Assembly (NCBI GenBank): GCA_002633005.1
Contig: NMRA01000465.1
Coordinates: 160,472-224,471 of the forward strand
Source of the DNA: Phoronis australis
Taxonomy: Eukaryota; Phoronida; Phoronidae
Reading direction: 5' to 3'
DNA length: 64,000 nt
In this document: positions 42,301 to 54,300 of the stretch, in pieces
How positions within the stretch are numbered: the stretch's first letter is position 1
Layout of the letters: every line of letters starts with the position of its first letter
The notes under the pieces: generated by a model
Database searches by the model: none
What the model was told of the DNA's origin: nothing
What the model saw: only the letters and a program-made list of their open reading frames with translations
Made by a program: the position numbers and the translations under genes

Positions 42301-45300
42301 AATGCATTTAATAAACAAATTTGGATAGAGATCTGTCTGAAATATTGTAATGCAATACTGTTGTCACCAGCTTTCTTGCTTCATCCCCCCCTCAGGGCAG
42401 AAATAGCCCGCCCTTGATGTACACTTACCTTGTGGACATGGGTATTCCGGGGGGAACTCCTCCTTCATGCCATCTGGGCAGTAATATCCCGCTCCACACT
42501 GGGCTGTAGGGTCTGTGTTACCATTGCCAGCGCAGTAGTAGCCAGCTGTGCAGTTCATACAGTCGTCTAGGCTACGGCCCCCCGTGGTGTTGAGGAAGGT
42601 TCCGGGGGGACACTTGGTACCGCTGGCACTACCTGCCACACAATACTGGCCAGACGGGCAGGCATCACCTGCAGAGAGCAACATTTAGTCCGATTCAACA
42701 TGACTTACCAACGGGCAAGCGCATAAAAACTCATTCATTGATTTAAAAGATTCATTTTCACGGGCCAGTTTCAACTAAATATACTTAGTGATCAAGGATG
42801 ATTAACAGTTGAAGGACATTGTTGATGGTTATATTCGAAATAAGAAGTCCGCAGGCATTTACCATAAATGCTAATGGTATTTCTTGAAATCAATTTCTGC
42901 TATGCATATCCAACAAATGTAGCGCTTACCAGTAGTTCCATCAACAGGTGTCGCAACTGTGGCTTTGCCAGAGCAGTAGTAGCCTGCATCGCATGTTCCA
43001 TTGGGCGTGGCCAGCCCATCTTCAGCACAGTAAAACCCAGGGGTACATGGTACTTTGGCAGCGCTACCTTCTGGGCAATAGTAGCCTGGGTCACAGCGCC
43101 CTCCTTGGGCAACTTCGGTAGGCATGGACATCTGAGAGTTAGCAGTACAGAACCACCCAGCTGCACAATCACCAGTAGGTTCAGATAGGCCCTGAGTACC
43201 ACAGTATTTGCTGGAACAAACAGGCAGACATGAACGCATTTACTTTCAAAGTAATAAACAATGTCAACAATGCCTCTGTCAAAAAAATATTTGATCTATA
43301 CACTAGACAAGGCCATCGTAGCAATTTAAGATCATACACCCCATATGCAATTCCTCCGTCATTCAGTCAGGCATTCAGAAGGTCTACAGTCATGATGTGC
43401 ATCAACAACTGGAATTCTCTTGCAGTCTCTGTTAAGGAAAGCAACTCTTTTACGAGTATAAAAAATAATTTTAGAACTGTTTTTCAGAATTTTGATAACT
43501 CAACACCCTTGACTCAATTCTCCCTTCCCCGCGATAACGAAATAGCATTGTACAGAATCTGATCAAGATGCGGTCTTTTCCTCAACTCCGATAAGTTTAG
43601 GCACAACTTTAGTAATGTCTCTCCAAACTGTAAATGTGATGACCATCAATCTTATCCTCATGTTTTCTTCATATGCTCCCTCATCAAATACCTGAGAGAC
43701 TCACTCTTTCGTGCACTCAATGAAAACCAATCAATTGATAAAGCTCTCAATTCTTGTAATAATATCCCTACTAAAGTTACATCATTATTGAATGGTAGTC
43801 CTAACCTTGACCTTGTTCTCAATGAATTCCTCCTAAGCAACGTTAGCAAATTTTTATGAACCGTCTATCAATATTGTTGCTTCTGATTTCCATACATGAA
43901 TCTGTACATGTTTTTGTTTTTATATGTTCGTAATAGCATATCTAAATATTGGAATACTTATATTAAATACTACTTAAATGTATATATCTTAGATGTATAT
44001 TAGTTTCATTTATGAATTGTCTACAACCCAGATATAATGCTTCACAATTTCTGGGTTTGTCATTATTTCTTTGTAATGTTCTGTGTATTCTTCAATAAAC
44101 ACTTAAAAAAAAACTAGTTAATTCAAACATGCTTCGAGTACCACAGTATTGGTTAAAGCAAGACAAGCAGATGACTGGCTCGCACAACTAGGACTTGTTT
44201 CAATCATCCATTGAAATCTCCAAAGATTGAAATTTTTAGGCAGTCATTGTTAAATTACATGTGGAATTCATAGTATGTTGGTCTCAGATTTGACAAATTT
44301 CAAATAAATCACACTACAGGACCAAAATGAAATTATCTCTCGAGCCTGACAGTTGAGGACAAATGGCCATGTCTCTAACAAGCAAGTCTTCAGTGCTCAT
44401 CCACTATCATATGGCTGTCATGCACATACGGTCAATAAAACAGTCTATGACAGTCTTTACCCTGAAGGACATCCTTGACAGTCAGCTTCAGCGTCCTGTT
44501 GTGTTAGGTTGTTGAATGTCCCCAAAGGACAGGGCTTGAAATAAGCAGTCTCTGTCGCCAGAGGGCAGTAGTGTCCCGTGGGACAAGCAAAGGGCCAGGA
44601 CGTGTTGATGGTGCAGTAGAAGCCGGATGGACATGTCTTACATGACCACTGTCCTGTCTCGTTCTGGTATGTGCCAGCAGGGCATGCTTCGGGTGCGGCC
44701 GACCCTGTCGCGCACTTGTAACCTGTAAAGGTCACAGACGTTAAGGAGCATGCTTAGATACATGGCAATTGCTGTCACACGACAGACTGTGCACTACAAG
44801 CAATAACATACTATACACACAATATCAATCAACGACACAGTAATAAACTGTCGTCCACAAGACTGGGACGTGCTAAACACTGCAGCCACAACACGGATAT
44901 TGTACAGAACTATTAAGCACAACTAACGCACCTCACTGCAATTAATTAGTACTTCTGATCACACTGCAACACTCTACAACAATGTGCTTACCTGTAGGAC
45001 ATTCACTCCCATATGTCTGGTTGATGGGCGTGGCTGTTATAGACCCACCGCTACAGTAGTACCCCTGGTCACAGTCTGCTCCAGCTGCGGTCATGTTGTT
45101 TGTGGGACAGTATTTACCAGCGTCACACTGTTTACATTCAGACAGCGACTTCAACATGCGCGAATCACTGTGAAGCATAGGAAATATGTTTCAGATACAA
45201 ATACACTGTCTACTACAACTACACTTTATCACAAGTCACGCTATCAACACCAACCAGAAGGATAAACTTGCATTCATGATTCTCTGAAACACTTAACACA

Positions 45301-48300
45301 ATGTGAAGTGGAGCCAATGGTCAATGTTTATGCAAATGTAGAATAAAAATCACATTCAATACCGCATGTCACTCATGATATCTAGATGGAAACGAAACTT
45401 TGGCAGACTCACAGTCATCATACCAAGCCAAAGTATTTGAAATCTTTTTACAAACTAGCGTTCAGGGCACTAACTATTTGACAGTATTTGACAGTATTTT
45501 TGATAAATCAGACACTCACGCGTAAGTGCCCGCTGGACACGGTATAGGTCTAACTGAGCCCAGTGGACAATAGTTTCCTTTCGGGCACTGTCCAGTGTGC
45601 CAAAGATCATCTTGTGATGGTGTGGGTGTGTTCGCTCCATACATAGCAAAGTGACCAGCTGTGATGTTACCAGTGGGAGCAGTGAGACCTGAACAACAAT
45701 ACATTATGTAACAATAGACACATTAGAATGACTTTGTCGCCGCTTGATTTTCACCAGTGCAACCGATCGACATTGCAAGAGTGAGTTGACTGGAAACTAC
45801 ACGTGACAATTACAGCTTTTCAATGTGTTTGGATAGGAAAGTAATGCGCTCATCAGAGCAGCTAACAGTGAAGTTTTTAACATGGCTGTTCACACACAGA
45901 CAAGATTTCAAACAAACATATGACTGTAATAACGCGACATGTTTTCATTGCAATAACACTTAGTTTTAAAGGCTTAGCATGGTTCTCAAAAGAGGACTCC
46001 ACAAGCTCTGTGAAAATGTAAGCTGAGGTCATTGTAACAGTTGCACCATCTTTCACACCTCTTTCAATGAAGCGCACATTTCTGTTCAAGCATATAGTTC
46101 ATTTCTGTTCATCTAAACCCAGTTCATTTCACACTTTTTGTCTTCATGCAAAGTATTTTGTACAAACAACGGAAACAAAAATTCTTGATCAAAACTCAGA
46201 GGAAAAGATTCTTAAATATAAATAACTCAGAGTTAGTTTCTCATGAGGTCTGAAATAACTTTCAACGCAAGAAAACATTAGAGACAAGATTTTGCTTATT
46301 TTTTCTAACTAAAAATACAACAATGTAGAGATGACATACCAGGCGTTGCACAGTATGCGCCACCATCACATATCTGGCATTCACTGTCAGCAGTCAACCC
46401 ATCTCTAGCGCCATAGGTAGCTGCAAAAGCCGTGTCCACAGGGCAGGGCGTGGGGCTGACCAGGAGTATGGCGTCTGTGCTGGCTGGACAGTAAAAACCT
46501 GTAGCAGTGGATCACCAGCTGTTAATGTTTGACTCACTCTTTCCTGAACAGTCACTGTTAGCATTACAACAACAGTGAACCATCTGGCCTTCCACTTATC
46601 AACCATCACATTAAACAACATTTGGTTCCGATGCACGTTTAATTGTCACCCTTCTAATCCAGGTCTTTGTCTGGATATAATTTATTTAGGGTTTTTAACA
46701 CGAGCACTTAACGATCCTACTTGGTTAGTACATTGAAGTTGACTACATGTAAATGAGGTTAGATGAGTGGCTTCGATCTTGATTTACTGCTCTGAACTGG
46801 TGCTTAAGGTTAGAGGTAACCAATAAGAATCTTCAACCGAAGTGGCAATTAAGTATATAATTCTAAAACTCAACTTGAAGATGAACTACGTTTAACATAA
46901 GTGAATTCAATACAACTTGAGACCACAGAATAAAGATTTAAGCTAATTATAATTCTCTGAATGCTTCACACCCACCCAGTATCTCAGCACAAAGTAGACT
47001 CTACTTTTCAAGTCGTTCCATGAATATATCGCAATGTTCCTACATTATCAAAAGACAGACATACCTTGTGGACAGATCCTGGGTGCCTCGCCTGGCACAC
47101 AATGGAATCCAGCTAGACACAGCTTACACTCTGCCATTCCGGTGATGTTAGCGTATTTACCCGCAGCACATGTTGAAGGCACGTCTGTTCCCGCGGGGCA
47201 GAAGTGGTGCTGAGGACATATACCACCCGTTACGTTGTCCACAGGATCTTCAACAAAGGCACTTCCTGTACAGTAGTAGCCGGCCTTACAGTTACCTACA
47301 ATAACCATCATTGAATCACGTGAAACTAAACACTACAAGTGATAGGTATTAACAGTATTGAGCTGTTGCCTTAAGCGCTACAACGATCAACAGTAAAAGA
47401 TGGAGAGCACCCTGTCATGTGATTATGACAAAATCAGTCAGAAACAATAATTTTAACTTNTTGTCTTCTAGTCATTACTTCCTAATCAGTACCTTACTTA
47501 AGTAGTGAATGAAGAAGGGCAAACACTTCAGTTTTACAGCAACTTATAAATGACCATATCCAGGAGGCCGGAGTTATGGTCAGATTGGGTTGTCAAGATT
47601 TGAAACATTATTCATCTTATTAATTAATAGTACTCTACAATATCTCAGTAAAGAATCTTGATTGATCAAACACAGAAATTAACACAAATATGCCAGAGTC
47701 TAATGTTACTCACCAGATGGAGCTGTAAGGTTGGTAGCTCCACAGTATTGGCCAGCTAAGCAGGGTTTACAGTCGGACAGCGCCCCTCGTCCCCTGTCAG
47801 GGTTATAGGTGCCCCTGGGGCAGGCAATCATCTCAACCGTCCCCTCAGGACAGTAGAAACCAGCTGCACACAGGTCACCGTATGTTATGATGGTTTTGTT
47901 ACCAGACGGGTCATCATTGTACACTGGGTCACGTGATGTGGCTGACCCAAAACAAATGTGACCCTCTAAACACTTGCCAGTGGGCTCAGTGATACCGCGG
48001 TCTTCACAGTAGAAGCCTGGGTGACACGGAATGCAGTCAGACAGGGACTTGGCCGAAGTCCTGAAATATTATCAATAGAAAATAATGAAAGATTTCACTG
48101 GAGGTAAAACAACTCAAGTGCAAGAGTAAAATTATGTTAGTTTTAACTTATATCAGCTCAGTTATTCAAAGGAGAAATCAGATGCTCGAAGATTAAAATG
48201 TGATGCAGTTATAGGGCGTGGATAAACAAAGAGCAATAAAACAAGAATAAAGCCAGTTGGAAGCAAAACCAGATAGTTATGATCATTTCAATTTCGTTAT

Positions 48301-51300
48301 ACATGGAGCAGTGTTGTAGAATACTTACAGATTAGAGAAGGTGCCTGGCGGACAGTCCGAGGGTACATAGCTACCGTTGGTACAGTACTTGCCCGGGGGA
48401 CAGATGACATGGTCAGTCAAGGCTTTCTTGGGACAATAGAAGCCAGGTTCACACACAGTACAGGACGACTGTCTGTCATACGCCTGATACGTGCCAATCT
48501 CACATTGAGTGGGAGTTACAGAGCCATTGGGTGAATAGTAACCTGTGATAAGTAACACACTGGTCACAAGTCAGCAAAACATGAACATATTAACCTGTGA
48601 TAAGTAACACACAGGTCACAAGTCAGCAAAATATGAACATAACCTGTGATAAGTAACACACTGGTCACGAGTAAGCAAAATATGAACATAACCTGTGATA
48701 AGTAACATACTGGTCACAAGTCAGCAAAATATGAACATAACCTGTGATAAGTAACATACTGGTCACAAGTCGGCAAAATATGAACAAGCATCCATTTCAC
48801 ACATCAGTAACTTCTTAAATAAACAGCATTCAAACAAGGACGAACTTCCTAAATATTGGAAATATGTGTTAAAACTTAGATTGTGTTAAAACTCACAGCT
48901 TTCACATTTTACATAATGAGTTAAAATTCATAACTTTCACATTTTATCAAAGTAGTAAACCCAATATAGAGGTGGACTTCAAACCACTAAAGATAAGCAT
49001 TAACTGTGACAAATAGCACCACTTGGGCGAAAAACTTTCTCATTACTCAAAGTGGCCTCTTCACAAACTTGCAGAAAATCAACACGTTTGAGACGGTTTT
49101 CTAATGAGGGAACTTTTCCTTCATGAAATTGCTCCCATTGCTACAACTGATACCAAACTGTGACTATCAGTGGCACGCGAGCGGCTGTACAAGTGCCCTA
49201 CTTTCAACAATATTTTGTATCACTTTATGATTGAGACAGATCATGGAGATATGAACCAGTACCATGGAGTCTGCAAATCATTTGCTCAGACTTAAAGGAG
49301 AGTGCCAGCCAAAAACAAGTGAACATAGTTTGTATCAATTTAGATCGAGTAGCTCCACTCGATAACAGCAAGTACAGCTCTTTTACCTGACACCTGATGG
49401 CAGACGGAGGTGTTGAATTAACCAATATCGTTTGAATTCATCCTTTTACACCAATAAATCATCAAAATCCGGCGTAAAACCCTTACAAACACATCGAGTT
49501 CTTGAACAAACGTTTTATTTTGCTGTTATGGATTTATTAGGTATCTGAACGTACCATAGCCTACAATGTTCGGTAGGCCAATTTACTAAGATCGGTCACG
49601 GGAGTTTGGGGTCTGTTCGGTGATATATTCTAATTAATATTCTTCTGCAAAATACAGACAGGTGAACTGCTGTAATTTTAGATTATTTTGTGATTTTTTC
49701 ACTCCTAAACACACAAAATGCTTGTTATCCGCGTGCCATTGGCCAGGAACCCATTCATGCCCGTAGCGGCCAGACTGAAGGCAACACGAACATAAACCAG
49801 CTAAAGTTGGAAACTAAACTTCCAGTCACCAAGAGACTATACTAGTGAGCCAAAGAAATAATGTGCACATGATTATTTTAGCCGCGGAACTGCAAATCTT
49901 CTTGCTCCTCGGGGGCCGCGAAGTCAGGTTTCCCTTCCGTCAGGGCAAAAGTTGTGCAGTAACAATGATTGGAATAATGTGTAATAACTATGTATATCTG
50001 AATAAAGATTCACCCATAGCATACAAAATCATTTCAAGTTATTGTTTCACAACAGCTTTCTGTCAGCAAAGAGTGAATTACCATGTGCTCACACGGCCTT
50101 GGTGACCGGCCAACTAGCTTTATTGCATCTAAAGCTGGTAATGCAGTGATTTATTTGTTGCTGGCTTCTCAAAACATTTGCACTCATGAACACTCCACAG
50201 GCATTATAAATTGTATCTAATGAGACAGACTTTGACACTTTGTTTCAGCTTTATGTAAGCTTTGGTTAGGGTGAGAATAATTCATTTTGAAACCGGCCGC
50301 GCAGTAATAAACGTCAACATGGCAACTTACAATCTCGACTTAGACAAGTGCTCATCAGTCTCCTTTTCTGCCCTGGCATAAGCTGTTTGGTAAGCCGGCA
50401 TTCATCAGTGTTGACAAAATGCCAGCCACAGACACGTACGGAGATGTTTCACAGCCTCATACTTGGTATTAAGGGCGTACTTTACAATCTTCAATGCCGT
50501 GAGCCACTTCTGAAGCATTTTGGGCTCTCAAGGAAATCGAAAAAATGATATAGAAGTACCCGCTTTCCTTGCAGCTTCATAGTTCGCACAAGCGGCACTC
50601 ACTCTGCAGAAGAACCACTGACGTCGTTGCGTCGTTTACTCACCTTCCTCACAGGTTATCGGGACACCTCTCAGCGAGATAAGATTAACCGTATACAAGG
50701 TGTCGCGGATATAGACCCATTAAGACGGTAACAAACACTAAGTAAATCAGGTGGCATTCTCCTTTAATATCTGCACTCTGAACAAGAAGACACGCAGCTT
50801 GCAATTAGCACTCATAAAACCAAATGAGCAATTGCCACATGTTTTGCATTAAAAACAACCGTATGACGGCAAAATGTAAAACAAAAAATAAATTAGCTGT
50901 TCCTTTACGAGCACCTAACGAGTTTCGGATAAAAAAACTGGTAGTGATTGACATGATCGAAAGTCCAAACAAAGCCTTCTTCCATGAATTGCTTAGCAAA
51001 TGCACCAGTTATAGACAATTATTGACTTTCACACCCAGCCAATATGTTGGCTTCCAGACCTGAAAAATGAGACAGTGATTTTGGCTCCCATTTGGTCCTT
51101 ATTACATTGATTTTGAGGTCATATTGACCTAGGAGAAGATTAATAATTATAATAATATCTGCACCACCTTAATGCAGACTTCTATACCTGCTTCAGTCCA
51201 GTTCTGCCGTGGTGTCTTTGCTGCACCTATGCAGTAGTAACCTCCCCAACAAAGCCCCGTGGGGGCGCCACCCGACACCTCAGAGCAGTAGTAGCCAGGA

Positions 51301-54300
51301 TCACAGTCAAAGCAGTCGTAGTTGTTGACAGCACCAGTCACGTTACTATAAGTGCCCAGGGGACATGGCTTGGCCTCGAATGAACCTGCACAATACAACG
51401 GGCAAATAATGATTGGGAAACAGCACATGGCAAGCAGTTACGGGGGAAACTTCCTAAAAGTATGAGTATAATTTAAGTCTGACCACTCTACACTCACGCT
51501 GAGACTGAGGCTGGTGGAGGAAGGAGGCTCAGCCAATGATTGGTCAGCTCAGCCCGTTACCCCCACCTGGGCCTGTTAGCGCACAAAACACTATACAGCC
51601 ACTGACCTGCGACGCAATAACCACCAGCCGGACACAGTTCTCCAGTAGTGCCATCTGTTGGCCCTGATGTAGTCGCCCCTCTGTAACAGACATAGCCAGG
51701 GTCACATTCCCCTCGAGCTACCAGCAGGCCAGGGGCATCACAGTAGTAACCAGGGTCACACAGGGGACAGTCTACCATGGCTTGAAGGCCTGAAATAGAA
51801 GTGTTTTGCATTAGACTGAAGTACAAAAGCTATCTATGAATAATATTTATCATCAAAGTTCGAAAGTCAAATTTTTAAGGCAACCAAAAGCAAAATATTG
51901 AACAGTTAACATCAATTCTTTCAACAAAGTGTTGCAGAGATATGTCTTCATTGATGAACACTCAGTTTCAAAAACCTAATTGATCCAAAAACCTTTTCCA
52001 TTTTCAAATTAAAGTTTGCTAACAAAATAAGTAAACTTTGACAGATCTTGCCTGTTGGTTGCCATTGTTCAACATACTGATAGCTGAGCTTACTAGTAAT
52101 GTTTCAGTTAAAATTTGGCAACAATCAAATTTTGTGACAGAAGTTGTTTCCCACTAAACATTGATGTTCATTTTCAACCTATTTTCTGAATCCTCAACGA
52201 TTGAGAAATCTTGATTATTTCAAGCCTTAAAATGTAATTGTACAATCATCCGTAATCATGTCACTATCATTTTTTTGTGAAAATAGTCATGTTTCATTTT
52301 AAGCATGAATTTAAAAAAAAACAAAAATTGCAGGTGACTTGGTGAACTACATATATATCCTTTCTGTCACCATGCAGGGACAAGTCTCTCACACTTTTTA
52401 TTAGCCTTAAACAACAGAGATATCAGCCATCGAATGCACTATTTAAAAAAACATGCCGAATCTTTATTTTTGAAGGCCAATATTCCTGTTATCCCAAAGA
52501 AAAACAAAAAATGTAAGATACAGTTCCCTCTACATTAATTATGCATACAAGTAAAACTTTGATGTTCAAACCTGCAAAAAACATAAGAAATCAAAAGACC
52601 TGAAACTAGCCAATAACAATTTGCCACAAAGTGAAAACCCCTGAAGAAATACCTATCAACTTGGACATAAGGAGCGTGCTAAAAGAATAATTAGCAAGTA
52701 TTTCTGTGTAATATGTTAATAATGATTTTTGGAGCAAAGGACTTTCGTAAAGGTTGACAATTACCATAATCAGCATGCTGTAAAGAATTATTGTGATATC
52801 TCACATCTACCTCACTGTACAAACCTGTTACATTGCCATATCTCCCTATGGGACACGGCTCTGGCTTGGAGCTTCCATTGACGCAGTAGTAGCCACGGTC
52901 ACAGATGATTGGTTCATTAGTAGCCAATGGACAGTACTTGCCAGCTGGACACATGATGCAGTCAGTGATGTTTTTAGTGGCAACTACATTGGTGTACGTA
53001 CCCTCCGGGCAGGGAACCTAGCAACAGAAAGTAAAGACATTTTAACATACAATGCTTTAGGCTTCAGTCTTGGAATTTTGATACAGTGTGCATGGATGAA
53101 GTCATTTCAGCAGCACAACAGTCTACTTCAGGGCAAATCACACCAGACAAATCTATCCCTTCATCGCCAGCTATGGATACTGTACAAGGTTTAAGCAACC
53201 AAAAATCAAAAGTTGAGAGAAACATTGTCTTCCATTTACAGGTCAGAGTATTTAATAATCACTTCAGAAACTACAAATAAAACATGTTGTCATGGTAACC
53301 ATCAAGGCATCAACTACTTTTCAGTTTTTCATCTACCTGCCGTGGTCCAGATGAGCCTATGAGTGTTGGTTCGTTGCCATAGTTATTAGGCAGGTCAGTT
53401 GGGCAGTAGAATCCCTTCTCACAGTCGCCAGACACTACAGACACCCCCTCAGCACAGTAGTGACCGGCATAGCATGGCTTACAGGCTGACTGTACATCAG
53501 TGCCTCCCCGGTCTGGGTTGATAGTGCCCACAGGACATGGGATCTCTTCAACAGTGGCTGGAATGAACATACAAACATTAGAGTCACAAAACTGTATGAC
53601 GGTTACAGAAATAACCAACAATTGAGAAGAATCACCTAAAAAGGTTTTTAACTTAAAAGTTCTAGGCAGCAAGATGTTAAAGAAGCTGTGTGGTGGGAGA
53701 CAGGCCTATCACCTACTTACATCCAGCTCACTCCTCATATTGTCTATAGAATCATGTCCATTACTTAACCATCAACACATTCAAGCACTTATTGCCAGTG
53801 ACCAACTCCAAACCATGTTTCATGCGTTTCCCCCAACGTCCTCCAATTACAATTTAAACCCTGACACTGTCCACCCACATTGCGGCCCTAGAAGATATCC
53901 ACCCGATGTAGAATTCCTGCCCAGCCACCATGTAACACCCCGACACTGTCCATCAGTGGCAGATTTAGAGGAGGGCCAACAGACCCCATGATCCCCCTAA
54001 AATTTTCCCAGACTCCATTTGGCAGTTCGGGAGTGCAAATGTCTGATGGACAAAATCCTGGCTAATACTCTGCCCTGCCCCCCCNTCAGGACAATACTTG
54101 GCCATACAACAGTAGATGTTTCACTGACATCCTTCAACTGTCTCAGACACTGTCCACTTACCTTCAGGGCAATACTTGGCCACACTACAGTTAGAGGTTT
54201 CACTGACAGCCTTCAACTGTCTCAGACACTGTCCACTTACCTTCAGGACAATACTTGGCCATACAACAGTAGAGGTTTCACTGACATCCTTCAACTGTCT

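Noticed and set aside
42384-42420. A micro-exon reading GYFCPEGG
   Set aside because: No polypyrimidine tract and AG in a suitable place; kept as a finding, not a feature.
48540-48785. CRISPR array
   Set aside because: Units are directly adjacent with no unique spacers, in a eukaryotic intron; it is a minisatellite.
50824-51063. 79-codon plus-strand frame and overlapping minus-strand frame
   Set aside because: Both are in a long intron, lack recognisable motifs and look like chance openings.
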